NCBI RefSeq assembly: GCF_014218355.1
Contig: NZ_AP023368.1
Span: 1,306,001-1,370,000, forward strand
DNA length: 64,000 bases
From: Anaerocolumna chitinilytica
GTDB lineage: Bacteria; Bacillota; Clostridia; Lachnospirales; Lachnospiraceae
Reading direction: 5' to 3'
The notes beneath the pieces were generated by a model that did no database searches, had not been told where the DNA came from, and saw only the letters and a list, made by a program, of their open reading frames with translations. A program made the translations under genes and the position numbers. Positions 27,176 through 35,295 of this stretch are shown piece after piece. Within the stretch, counting starts at the first letter, position 1. Each line of letters starts with the position of its first letter.

Positions 27176-27478
27176 TTATTTCTTAAATAAATCACTTAAT
27201 GAACCAAAAAGATCATATATGCCAGATAATAAACGTGCTGCTTTCTTTGATGACCTAACAGACTTTCCAGATAATCTACTTAAACCATATGTAGCATTGG
27301 AAATAATACAGCCTATAATACCAGAAATAATTAAACTTATAATCAGAGTCCTGGTAACAGGGTACAGCCAAATAGCCTTAATTAATTCACTGAATGAATG
27401 GAATATGCTTTCAAAGATTAATCGATTAAGGTCAATTGCAAAATTTTTAAGTGTTTCATTTATTATACTATCGTTCAC
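27176..27478 (-). CDS. Small membrane protein next to the tRNA-like RNA
   Basis: 100 residues from a GTG at 27478 with AAGGAGG 6 bases upstream. One strong transmembrane helix lies near residues 44-64 (TLIISLIISGIIGCIISNAT), with an amphipathic helix before it and a Lys/Ser/Arg-rich stretch after it (SVRSSKKAARLLSG). It runs against the surrounding phage genes and its stop is about 80 bases before the RNA promoter on the same strand, so the two may be one accessory unit. A second, antisense frame of equal length has no ribosome site. Confidence 0.6.
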   Translation of the reverse strand: MNDSIINETLKNFAIDLNRLIFESIFHSFSELIKAIWLYPVTRTLIISLIISGIIGCIISNATYGLSRLSGKSVRSSKKAARLLSGIYDLFGSLSDLFKK

Positions 27479-27655
27479 TTTACGCCTCCTTGTACACTTA
27501 ATAATAGCAGATAATGGTTAATAATGGAAGTTAAAATATGATTAAATCTTTCTTAGGTAGGAATAAACAAGTACAGCTGCCAGGTGGAAGATGAAAAGAA
27601 GGACCCGCCGGATAAGAGAAGAAAATGGAATAAGGGATAAAGGAGGTAATACATA

Positions 27656-28117
27656 ATGCCTAAATATGCAGAAACAACTTCAGTACCAGTTGTAAAGACA
27701 AAGGCTGATATAGAAGAGATAATTCAAAAATATGGAGCCGATCAGTTTGTATCCGGATACCAGGGAAATAGAGCAGCTATTGGATTCACATTAAATGATC
27801 GACAGGTTAGATTTATCATAGAGTTACCGGACAAGTCAGAAAATAGGTTCCTTTATACACCTGGTAAGAACATGCGACGGACAGATGAGGCTGCTTTGAA
27901 GGAATGGGAACAAGCCTGCAGGCAGAAGTGGAGAGCTTTGTATCTGGTGATTAAGGCTAAACTGGAGGCAGTAGAATCCGGAATAAGCTGCTTCGAGGAT
28001 GAATTTTTGGCAAATATCGTCCTTCCTGATGGTTCCCTGGTAGGTAATTTCATGAGGCCGCAGATAGAGCAGGTATACAGTTCCGGGAATATGCCGGCAT
28101 TATTGCCAATGATGTAA
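27656..28117 (+). CDS. Conserved phage protein of unknown function
   Basis: 153 residues; AAGGAGGT precedes the ATG at ideal spacing. The protein is soluble, with a conserved-looking VSGYQGNRAAIGFTLNDRQV segment and a helical WEQACRQKWRALYLVIKAKL stretch. Comparable proteins occur in many actinobacterial and clostridial phages near the replication genes. No catalytic motif is visible and I assign no role. Confidence 0.65.
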   Translation: MPKYAETTSVPVVKTKADIEEIIQKYGADQFVSGYQGNRAAIGFTLNDRQVRFIIELPDKSENRFLYTPGKNMRRTDEAALKEWEQACRQKWRALYLVIKAKLEAVESGISCFEDEFLANIVLPDGSLVGNFMRPQIEQVYSSGNMPALLPMM

Positions 28118-28145
28118 ATAATTGACGAACATTGACAACTGAATA

Positions 28146-28174
28146 TTGATAGTTGGTAGAAAATGGTGTATATA
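28146..28174 (+). promoter_or_regulatory. Promoter of the single-gene cassette 28200-28937
   Basis: TTGATA (28146-28151), 17 bases and TATATA (28169-28174). The -35 lies in TTGATAGTTGGTAG, whose exact inverse occurs at 28944-28957 behind the gene. Confidence 0.5.
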
Positions 28175-28199
28175 TATATTATACAAATAGGGGGGATTT

Positions 28200-28937
28200 A
28201 TGGCATTAATAAGCGGGCTAATAAATAGTAATGTATTTAATGTTTTCCTTGGAGCTATCGTTACATTTATGTTCACATATTTTTTAAATATTAAAAATCA
28301 AGGAATGAGCTATAATCAGAAAGTTGTTGATAAACGTTTTGAAGCTTATGAAGATATAGTTGATACTATATCTGAATTAGGTCATTCAATAACAGCTACT
28401 GATGTAAATACTTTACCTTCACAGTGCATATTCTTAAATGAAAAGAAAAATCTTAGGATAAGCCTTGCTATACCATATATTTTTATGACAAAAAGTGATT
28501 TGATTGAATACTCTATAAATTTACAAAAATGTTGTAGTAAAAATGTTTTGTGGATAGATAATAAAGTGTCCGCTGAATTGGACTTTATTAATGATTATCT
28601 ACTTAATATCTGGAAGATAGTTGAAGATAGAAGTGACGATGATCTGAAAATTTTAGGAATTGTATTGCATCAGGAATTGATTAATTTTTATATTAGCGTG
28701 AATAATATAATTCAGGAGGATATTTATGGTGGAAAAATAAGAAAACTTAAATCAATCAAGTATACGATTAAAGTTAACAATAGGAGATATAGACTTTTAA
28801 ATACAAGCTTGTATAAAATAGGGTTGAGCGACTTAAATAAATGGTTTGGGGATTTATATCAATGTCAAGAGTGTCATTATGTAGAATGCGGTAAGAAATG
28901 TCCATTGGCTACATATAGGTTTATAAATAAGAATTAA
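28200..28937 (+). CDS. Membrane-anchored accessory protein with C-terminal cysteine cluster
   Basis: 245 residues. An N-terminal helix (about 10-28, NVFNVFLGAIVTFMFTYFLN) anchors a soluble helical domain, and the C terminus has CQECHYVECGKKC, a likely zinc site. GGGGGG lies before the ATG. It is a monocistronic unit with its own promoter and terminator and is AT-rich compared with the phage core. The pattern fits a lysogenic conversion or superinfection-exclusion gene. No family is recognised. Confidence 0.65.
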   Translation: MALISGLINSNVFNVFLGAIVTFMFTYFLNIKNQGMSYNQKVVDKRFEAYEDIVDTISELGHSITATDVNTLPSQCIFLNEKKNLRISLAIPYIFMTKSDLIEYSINLQKCCSKNVLWIDNKVSAELDFINDYLLNIWKIVEDRSDDDLKILGIVLHQELINFYISVNNIIQEDIYGGKIRKLKSIKYTIKVNNRRYRLLNTSLYKIGLSDLNKWFGDLYQCQECHYVECGKKCPLATYRFINKN

Positions 28938-28942
28938 CTAAA

Positions 28943-28976
28943 ACTACCAACTATCAAATCAGTTGGTAGTTTTTTT
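28943..28976 (+). terminator. Intrinsic terminator
   Basis: ACTACCAACT (28943-28952) pairs with AGTTGGTAGT (28961-28970), followed by six Ts. Confidence 0.9.
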
Positions 28977-29000
28977 GTACCCAGAATTAAGGAGGAAAGC

Positions 29001-29111
29001 ATGAAAGATAAAATCAAAGGATACATAGAACTGTTGTTTCAGGCTATTTTACTTGGCGCAGGAGTAATGATTGGAATGACTATTATAACAGCTGTGGCAA
29101 AGCTCCTTTAA
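29001..29111 (+). CDS. Single-helix 36-aa membrane peptide
   Basis: AAGGAGG precedes the ATG at 29001. The peptide is MKDKIKGYIELLFQ followed by a long hydrophobic helix ending AVAKLL. It resembles the small one-helix proteins found near the ends of phage early regions. A GC-rich hairpin follows. Function unknown. Confidence 0.6.
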   Translation: MKDKIKGYIELLFQAILLGAGVMIGMTIITAVAKLL

Positions 29112-29122
29112 GACAGAGGAGT

Positions 29123-29150
29123 GGCCAGCAGGTTATCCTACTGGCCGATT
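29123..29150 (+). terminator. Stem-loop after the 36-aa gene
   Basis: GGCCAGCAGG (29123-29132) pairs with CCTACTGGCC (29137-29146) with one bulge and is followed by GATTT; a weak terminator. Confidence 0.5.
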
Positions 29151-29276
29151 TATGAAAAAAATTTATGTTAGCAAGGTGGGGAACCTTGTTTTACGCTATG
29201 GATATAGTATACCGTTCATATGTGTACGGGGTATGACCGGTTATTGAAAAGTTTGTGAACAGAAGGAGGGGGTTTA

Positions 29277-29711
29277 TTGACAGAAAAGGAATTAAGCCAG
29301 TATAAGGCTATAAAGAATGAAATAGCAGACTTGAACCGGCGCATAGCTGAAGCGAAGGAAGCTGAGATTGTACCGTTCGGGACAGTGAAGGGATCGAGCA
29401 AGTATTTTCCATATACTCCCCAGACCTTCAAGGTTGCAGGGATAGATCCTGCGGACGCCAAACAGAGGCAGGAAGAAATATCAGAGCTGTTAAGGTTGCG
29501 TGAGATTCAGAGGGATGAATTACTAAAGAAACAGGTAGAGATAGAGCAGTACATAATAGGAATTCAAGATAGTACAACTAGGACAATCTTCCGGATGTTT
29601 TACATTGATGGGCTAAGTCAGTGGGAGATAGCTAAGAAGCTAGGGTATGAAAGAAGTACCATATCTCAAAAAAAAAGACGATATTTAAATATAGTATTAT
29701 CCCAAAAATAG
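29277..29711 (+). CDS. Late-gene transcription activator, ArpU/RinA-like sigma-factor-type protein
   Basis: Phages of Firmicutes use proteins of this kind to switch on packaging and structural genes. The 144-residue protein starts at TTG (29277) behind GAAGGAGGGGG. It has a long coiled-coil N-terminal half (about 1-95), then a sigma-region-4-like HTH (MFYIDGLSQWEIAKKLGYER then STISQKKRRYL). It is the last early gene before the accessory block and packaging genes, the expected position. Confidence 0.8.
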   Translation: MTEKELSQYKAIKNEIADLNRRIAEAKEAEIVPFGTVKGSSKYFPYTPQTFKVAGIDPADAKQRQEEISELLRLREIQRDELLKKQVEIEQYIIGIQDSTTRTIFRMFYIDGLSQWEIAKKLGYERSTISQKKRRYLNIVLSQK

Positions 29712-29782
29712 TAGAATAATATTGATAAATGGTAACATTTGTATTAAACTTATTTATATATTTTAACTTTGGGGAGGCTTTT

Positions 29783-31546
29783 ATGCAAGATCTGACTGTG
29801 CGTTCAGAAAGTATACAAAGAATTTATAGTTTTTATATTAATGATAAGTTATTAGTGAATCGAAGATATCAACGAAAACTTGTTTGGACTATAGATGAGA
29901 AGGCTGCTTTCATTGATTCTATACTTAAAGAATATCCAGTGCCTTTATTTTTATTAGCGGAAGATACAAAAGAGCAAGGATCTATATTTGAGATCATCGA
30001 TGGCATGCAAAGATTGGATGCAATTACATCATTTATAGAAGGGCAGTTTTCTGTAGAAGGGAAATACTTTGATCTGGACTCTATGGCAGAGAGTAAACTA
30101 CTTTTAGATAATGGAGGACTTATACAGAAAACCCCTAAGTTAGAAAGGAATATATGTTCTAATATATTCGCATCATATGTGCTTCCATTATCTATTTATA
30201 AAAAAGAAAGTGAAGAACAAATAGATGAAATTTTCCGAAGAATAAATTCTAATGGGAAGCATCTATCAAGACAAGAAATAAGGCAGGCGGGTTCAGTGTC
30301 AAAGTTTGCTGAATTAGTAAGACTAATATCATCTGAAATCAGAGGAGATGTATCATTAGAAAATAGATTATTACTAAATGACATGAAAAAAATAAGCATA
30401 ACAAATAAAGATTTAGAGTACGGAATAAATGTTGATAATGTTTTTTGGGTAACTAATTCTATAATTAGACGTGAAAAAGTAAGAGAATCAAAGGATGAAG
30501 AAATAGTTGCAGATATTTTAGCTTATGTCTTACTGGATGAGAAACCCTTATCTAGTAGTAATGCTCTTGATGACTTTTATGGATTTAATTCTGAAAACAA
30601 AAAGAGTAAAGAGTTAGACGAAAAAATAAAAATTAGAGGTATAGATAAAATAAAATCTGAATTTTTTACAGTATACGATATAATCAAAAGTGTCGTAAAT
30701 TTTTCAAATCAAAAATTACAACAACTTATGTTTAAAGAGAAAAGCTCAGATCAAATACCTAGATATTTTCAAATAGTATTTTTAGCACTGTACCAATTGG
30801 CTGTATTTCAAAATAAAAAAGTCAGCTCAATTGCCAGATTAGCTGAAGTATTTCAGGGCATAGGTAATCATATAAGCTTAGGACAAGGAGGTGGCAATTG
30901 GAGCGCCAAGGAAAGAGAAACAAACATTGAAGGTGTTGTAGGTATATTAAATAAATGTTTTATTAAGAATTTAGAAGATCCTGCTATGTTAAAATGGAGC
31001 ACTGAGTTAGAGACAATATTAAGACAATCCACTACTGAGCAAACTTGTTTTGATTTTAAGATTGGCTTTACATCCTTATCTAAAAGAGAGTTTGTAGATA
31101 AAACTTTTGATAAAGTTGTAAAAACATTGACTGCAATGGCTAATAAAGGGAAGGGAAGTGTCGGTTATGTAATAATAGGTGTAGCTGATAAAAATATAGA
31201 TGCTGAAGAACTGGAAAAAATCACTGGTGAAAAATCTATACAATGTGGAAATTTTAAAATCACAGGAATTAATCATGATATGGAATTTTTAAATATTACT
31301 GATGATAAATATTACCAATATATAATACAAAAGTTAGATAAGCAACCTATTTCTCCTAAATACAAATCCTCAATTGGAAATTTAGTTAGGTTTATGTCAT
31401 ATGGTAATAAAAAAGTTATCATTTTTAAAATAAATGCTTTAGATGAACCTGCTTTTTATGATAATAAATATTATGAACGTAAAGGTGCAAATATCGCAGA
31501 AATTGAAATGACTCGTGTAGTGGAATTGACCAAAAGATTTCTTTAA
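29783..31546 (+). CDS. DUF262 (ParB-like nuclease fold) fused to an AlbA_2/Schlafen-type domain
   Basis: A probable anti-phage or nucleic-acid-interacting protein. ATG at 29783 with GGGGAGG is preferred to the earlier ATG at 29729. Residues about 5-190 match DUF262: RRYQRKLVWTIDEKAAFIDS, the conserved IIDGMQRL motif and the FRRINSNGKHLSRQEIR segment seen in GmrSD-type enzymes. Residues about 410-587 resemble AlbA_2 (FDFKIGFTSL, then AMANKGKGSVGYVIIGVAD, then YYERKGANIAEIE). The fusion is unusual in that DUF262 normally pairs with DUF1524. It is AT-rich and stands alone before a terminator. Confidence 0.75.
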   Translation: MQDLTVRSESIQRIYSFYINDKLLVNRRYQRKLVWTIDEKAAFIDSILKEYPVPLFLLAEDTKEQGSIFEIIDGMQRLDAITSFIEGQFSVEGKYFDLDSMAESKLLLDNGGLIQKTPKLERNICSNIFASYVLPLSIYKKESEEQIDEIFRRINSNGKHLSRQEIRQAGSVSKFAELVRLISSEIRGDVSLENRLLLNDMKKISITNKDLEYGINVDNVFWVTNSIIRREKVRESKDEEIVADILAYVLLDEKPLSSSNALDDFYGFNSENKKSKELDEKIKIRGIDKIKSEFFTVYDIIKSVVNFSNQKLQQLMFKEKSSDQIPRYFQIVFLALYQLAVFQNKKVSSIARLAEVFQGIGNHISLGQGGGNWSAKERETNIEGVVGILNKCFIKNLEDPAMLKWSTELETILRQSTTEQTCFDFKIGFTSLSKREFVDKTFDKVVKTLTAMANKGKGSVGYVIIGVADKNIDAEELEKITGEKSIQCGNFKITGINHDMEFLNITDDKYYQYIIQKLDKQPISPKYKSSIGNLVRFMSYGNKKVIIFKINALDEPAFYDNKYYERKGANIAEIEMTRVVELTKRFL

Positions 31547-31645
31547 GATGTCACACAAATCACAATATAATATGGTATATTGTTAATATGGAGGATTAAG
31601 ATAATTTTTAAAGATACTTTTTGGTAAAAAGAGTAAGTATAATTT

Positions 31646-31678
31646 AGGTACTTGAGTGTTATTTTCAAGTACCTTTTT
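31646..31678 (+). terminator. Intrinsic terminator after the DUF262 gene
   Basis: AGGTACTTGA (31646-31655) pairs with TCAAGTACCT (31665-31674), followed by Ts. Confidence 0.85.
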
Positions 31679-31710
31679 GAATGCAATAATTGAAAACGAG
31701 GTGAGCCTTG

Positions 31711-31785
31711 ATGGCATTAACAGATAAACAGAAGTTGTTTGCAGATGAATATTTGATAGACCTTAATGCTAGCAGGGCTTATTAG
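31711..31785 (+). pseudogene. Terminase small subunit remnant 1 (first 24 codons)
   Basis: ATG at 31711 behind GAGGTGAG reads MALTDKQKLFADEYLIDLNA then SRAY and a stop. This is the highly recognisable start of Terminase_2-type small subunits, whose next residues are missing. A diverged copy stands at 34262-34340, so the original gene was broken and its start duplicated around an inserted cassette. Confidence 0.75.
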
Positions 31786-31842
31786 AAAATCAATAAACTT
31801 TATTAATCAGAACATGTCTGAAACATAGTATTTGTCTTTCTG

Positions 31843-31871
31843 TTGAAAAAAATTGTAAATAGGTATATAAT
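31843..31871 (+). promoter_or_regulatory. Promoter of the deoxyribosyltransferase-like/membrane-protein operon
   Basis: TTGAAA (31843-31848), 17 bases, TATAAT (31866-31871), 26 bases before the first gene. Confidence 0.7.
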
Positions 31872-31897
31872 GGGGAAAATACCAATTAGGAGAATTT

Positions 31898-32728
31898 ATG
31901 GGAGAGATAAGGGAATCGAAAGAGAAATGCTTCGTTATTATGCCAATAAGTGATCAAGAGGGGTATCCTTCAGGGCATTTCCAAAAGGTGTATGACCAGA
32001 TATTAAAACCAGCTATAGAAGAAGCTGGGTACGTTGCATATAGAGTTGATGAGAATAAGATATGCGACCCCATAATTAACAAAATATTTGATGCTATTCA
32101 AAATTGTGAAATGGCTATATGTGATTTAAGCTCTAAAAATCCGAATGTATTATATGAATTGGGTTTGCGGCAAGCTTATGATAAACCAGTTGTTTTGCTT
32201 CAAGATACACGAACTGAAAAAATATTTGATGTTGGAGGCATAAATACTGTTTTTTATAATGATAGCAGATTATACGAAGATGTCATTGATGCAAGGAATA
32301 AAATTCGAGATGCAATAATTGCGACAAGAGATGGTCAAGGATTAGGCGGATCAATTGTTAAAGTAGTAAAAGCTGGAGTGGCTAATGTAAGTGCAGATGC
32401 CATAACACAAGATGAGAAATTACAAATAATATTAAATTCTATAAAAAATGATCTACAGCAAATAAAGGAAACTAATAGAAACATTACATTTAGAGCACAA
32501 GAGGATGAAATCTATTCCCTTTGTAGAGAGGTAATTGATTCAATAGATTTACTTACAAACAACGAATTGGCCCAAAAATATGATAGAATAATGTTCTTTG
32601 ATAAAAAAAATACAAATTTAATTGACGAAAGAACAAAAAATTTAATAACTAAGGTTGACCATTTAGTACAAAATCGTTGGGATAGAGAAATAAGAATTTT
32701 AAAAGAAAAAAATGTTATAAATGAATAG
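31898..32728 (+). CDS. TIR-like / nucleoside 2-deoxyribosyltransferase-like domain protein
   Basis: Likely a nucleotide-processing effector. Residues about 10-130 have the Rossmann-like pattern CFVIMPISDQ, GYVAYRVDEN, NCEMAICDLSSKNPNVLYELG and KPVVLLQD; the D-x-S-x-x-N-x-N-V-x-Y-E-L-G motif is diagnostic of this superfamily, which includes NAD-consuming TIR-like effectors and deoxyribosyltransferases. Residues about 150-276 are helical and may bind a partner or signal. AGGAGAA precedes the ATG. It is the first gene of a two-gene operon with a membrane protein, as in two-component defence modules. Confidence 0.65.
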   Translation: MGEIRESKEKCFVIMPISDQEGYPSGHFQKVYDQILKPAIEEAGYVAYRVDENKICDPIINKIFDAIQNCEMAICDLSSKNPNVLYELGLRQAYDKPVVLLQDTRTEKIFDVGGINTVFYNDSRLYEDVIDARNKIRDAIIATRDGQGLGGSIVKVVKAGVANVSADAITQDEKLQIILNSIKNDLQQIKETNRNITFRAQEDEIYSLCREVIDSIDLLTNNELAQKYDRIMFFDKKNTNLIDERTKNLITKVDHLVQNRWDREIRILKEKNVINE

Positions 32729-32758
32729 TGCAAACTAAAAATAATCAGAGGCGTATTA

Positions 32759-33508
32759 ATGGACGAAAAAAGCAGATTACATATTAGATATATTGTTATA
32801 ATAGCAATAATAATCACTTTAGGGTCACTTGTTTTAGCAGGTTATGATAATCAATCTTTTGTAGGACAATTTTCCTTTGCAAGTACAATTACTTCAATAG
32901 TCCTTTCTGTTGTAGCTATTTGGATGAGTATATCTGGAGAACGTACAACCAATGAAATCAAAACCAAAATAATAGATGCTACTGATAGGTTAGATAATGC
33001 AGTAATAAATGTACAGGATATTAATAAAACATTTGATAAAAGTTTTAAAGAAAAAGTGGAATCTATACAAAATATTCATACTGAATTTAGTAATGTTGTT
33101 TTGGAATTGGAAAGTGTAAAAAGTGAGGTGGTTTCAACTAAAGAGTACGTGCAAGAAGCGTTTGACTTTAATAAAATTACATTGTCTAAACAAAATACTA
33201 GTGAACAATATACTGATGATGAATATATAAGATTAGTAAAAAACATACAACTTCTTGCAAATTCACAGCCTGCTTTAGATGTTCTTAACAAATCGATTTT
33301 GTATGTTATTGAAACAAGGGAGGCGAGAGGTGTCGGTGAAGTTACTCTTGAATCATTTATTGATTTTTATCGAAAATTAATTAATGTTGATGTATTAAAT
33401 GATTTATTTAATGTTGGAATAATATGGTCAGCTGTTAAATTATTAAATATAACAGGTTTACTTGAATCACCAACAGCGGTTGAAAAAGTTAAGAAAATTT
33501 TAATATAA
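32759..33508 (+). CDS. Membrane protein with coiled coil, partner of the TIR-like gene
   Basis: 249 residues. Two N-terminal helices (about 10-28, RYIVIIAIIITLGSLVLAG, and 38-58) form a hairpin anchor. A long coiled coil follows (about 65-130, rich in Asn/Glu/Val/Lys), then a small helical C-terminal domain. It lies 30 bases after the TIR-like gene with no terminator between them and a terminator behind. It could be the membrane sensor or pore of that system. No family recognised. Confidence 0.6.
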   Translation: MDEKSRLHIRYIVIIAIIITLGSLVLAGYDNQSFVGQFSFASTITSIVLSVVAIWMSISGERTTNEIKTKIIDATDRLDNAVINVQDINKTFDKSFKEKVESIQNIHTEFSNVVLELESVKSEVVSTKEYVQEAFDFNKITLSKQNTSEQYTDDEYIRLVKNIQLLANSQPALDVLNKSILYVIETREARGVGEVTLESFIDFYRKLINVDVLNDLFNVGIIWSAVKLLNITGLLESPTAVEKVKKILI

Positions 33509-33519
33509 GTATAGTAATA

Positions 33520-33542
33520 AGCATCCTTCGGGGTGCTTTTTC
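33520..33542 (+). terminator. Intrinsic terminator
   Basis: AGCATCC-TTCG-GGGTGCT stem with a UUCG tetraloop, followed by Ts. Confidence 0.9.
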
Positions 33543-33638
33543 TCTAATTGTATTTACAGTTTTTAAGATAATATATTTCTACCACAAAAATGTGACTAAA
33601 TGCTAATATAAGAATGTGTAATGTAGGAGGAACAGCTA

Positions 33639-34223
33639 ATGACAATAATTAATGAAATAAATATAGGAGAAGCAATTATAGGCTTATTGTCCATAGTGAC
33701 TGCGTCATTGATAGCAGTATTAACAGTATATTATGAATCTAGAAAAACCGAAAAAAGGGAAAACAAGTATAAATCTGATGAGATTAGAAGAGAATTTTTA
33801 AGTAAACTTTTGACCGAATACAATATACTCTTGCAAATGTTATATGAATGGCGTAAAGAAATATTCATTTTTGAATCATCAAATTTGAGTAAAGAAGAGA
33901 ATATGAATCATTATAATCTAAGTGGCGAAATGCAAATTAAGATGTATTGTCAGAGCGATTATTTATTAAGTTATTACAATTGTTCAAAAATAATATTGGA
34001 AATAGATATAGATGTTGATGAACAAAGAGAAGTTATAGAGCAAAGGTTTACTGAAATCAATAATAAGTTGTTAGAAATTATTAAGTATAAAAATGATAAT
34101 AAGGATGAAAAAGTAAGACAATTAACTGAAGAAGCTATTGCTAAATACAACAGTATTACTAATTTATTAGGAAAGAATATTGTTACAATTACTAATAAAA
34201 TTAACTCATATCTACTAAAATAA
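33639..34223 (+). CDS. Single-helix membrane protein with coiled coil
   Basis: 194 residues; GTAGGAGG precedes the ATG. One transmembrane segment (about 12-30, AIIGLLSIVTASLIAVLTVY) is followed by a charged coiled coil (YESRKTEKRENKYKSDEIRR) and a helical soluble part. It is AT-rich and lies between the TIR-like operon and the second terminase remnant. Its topology matches other membrane-anchored accessory proteins in this prophage (28200, 32759, 35296). Function unknown. Confidence 0.6.
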   Translation: MTIINEINIGEAIIGLLSIVTASLIAVLTVYYESRKTEKRENKYKSDEIRREFLSKLLTEYNILLQMLYEWRKEIFIFESSNLSKEENMNHYNLSGEMQIKMYCQSDYLLSYYNCSKIILEIDIDVDEQREVIEQRFTEINNKLLEIIKYKNDNKDEKVRQLTEEAIAKYNSITNLLGKNIVTITNKINSYLLK

Positions 34224-34261
34224 CATTGAAGATTTTTAGTAGGATATTTTATTAATAAGTT

Positions 34262-34340
34262 GGAAACGAGGTGGGACCTGATACATAAAAAATAACAGAA
34301 GTTATTTGCAGATGAATATTTGATAGACCCTAAGGCCACC
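34262..34340 (+). pseudogene. Terminase small subunit remnant 2
   Basis: GGAAACGAGGTG followed by a degenerate start and then KLFADEYLIDPKATMATRK: the same N-terminal coding segment as remnant 1, with a 3-base deletion and loss of the start codon. The two copies share a run of about 25 identical bases around TTTGCAGATGAATATTTGAT and lie 2.57 kb apart. Confidence 0.7.
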
Positions 34341-34471
34341 ATGGCAACCAGAAAAAATTGCTATAATCTTATATTTTACAATTTAACAGTCTGTTATTAA
34401 CATATTTATGATTTATTCTTGAGAGGGATATCAGTTATTGATATTTCTCTTTTAGTGAGGAGGTGTTCGCC

Positions 34472-35035
34472 ATTAATACTGTAGAGCCAATAAGAGATAT
34501 TAACCTGATCTCAGACATTGCTGATTTCTTAAAGATAAGAAGTGAAAGGGATTTCGTAATGTTTATGTTTGGTATATATTCAGGATTGCGTATTTCAGAT
34601 ATATTGAAGTTTAGAGTACGTGATGTAAGGGATAAGCATTATCTCATGATAAGAGAACAGAAGACTAAGAAAGAAAAGAAATTTGCTATGAATGATGAAC
34701 TAATCCCTATTATTGATGAATATATAGAAGATAAAAAAGATTATGAATATTTATTTAAATCTAGGCAAGGTAAGAATGAACCTATTACCAGACAACAAGC
34801 TTACAACATTCTAAAAGAAGCTGCAGCTGCTTTTGGATTAATGGCAATTGGAACACATACGCTCCGTAAAACATTTGGCTATCATATGTACCAGCAAACA
34901 AAGGATATTGTTACTATTAAAGAAATATTGAATCACAGCGATATATCAATAACCTTGAGATATATCGGTATAAATCAAGATATAAAGGATTCCACAATGA
35001 AACGATTATCATTTAAACCTACTAAGAAAAAGTAG
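34472..35035 (+). CDS. Catalytic-core tyrosine recombinase
   Basis: 187 residues containing a complete tyrosine recombinase active site: Arg in SGLRISDIL, Lys in REQKTKKEKKF, HTLRKT, His in LNHSDISITLRYIG and the Tyr therein. The N-terminal core-binding domain is missing, as in small Firmicute phage recombinases lying near terminase genes. AGGAGGTG (34458-34465) is spaced for an ATT start at 34472; the GTG at 34463 is inside the ribosome site. It is separate from the serine integrase and may resolve multimers or mobilise the neighbouring cassette. Confidence 0.8.
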   Translation: MNTVEPIRDINLISDIADFLKIRSERDFVMFMFGIYSGLRISDILKFRVRDVRDKHYLMIREQKTKKEKKFAMNDELIPIIDEYIEDKKDYEYLFKSRQGKNEPITRQQAYNILKEAAAAFGLMAIGTHTLRKTFGYHMYQQTKDIVTIKEILNHSDISITLRYIGINQDIKDSTMKRLSFKPTKKK

Positions 35036-35048
35036 GCTTTTTATTTTT
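35018..35048 (+). terminator. Terminator overlapping the recombinase stop
   Basis: CCTACT (35018-35023) pairs with AGTAGG (35031-35036), followed by CTTTTTATTTTT. Confidence 0.75.
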
Positions 35049-35295
35049 ACCTTTTATCTATAAAAACGGAACCCCAAATAAGAATACTTATGAGTTTGAC
35101 ATATTGAGCGAGTGTTAAAGTGAATATGAAGAATTTAATGAATTATATAGAAGCAACACAAAATAATGAGTTTTACACAATATTAAGATATGACAAATTC
35201 ATGGACTGTATAATGTAAAATTATTATCCAATATTATAGATTTATGTAAAAATATAGTGTATAAAATATATATAAACTAATATAGGGGGAGAGTT
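35049..35295. other. Gene-poor, AT-rich gap
   Basis: About 250 bases. One 30-codon frame (35126-35218) has no ribosome site and looks like a remnant or chance frame. The end contains GGGGGAGAG, the ribosome site of the next gene. I see nothing else. Confidence 0.4.

Noticed and set aside
27219..27521. 100-codon plus-strand frame opposite the small membrane protein
   Set aside because: No ribosome site before its ATG, whereas the minus-strand frame has a perfect AAGGAGG and a clear membrane helix.
35126..35218. 30-codon frame after the tyrosine recombinase
   Set aside because: No ribosome site and no recognisable sequence; treated as a remnant or chance frame.
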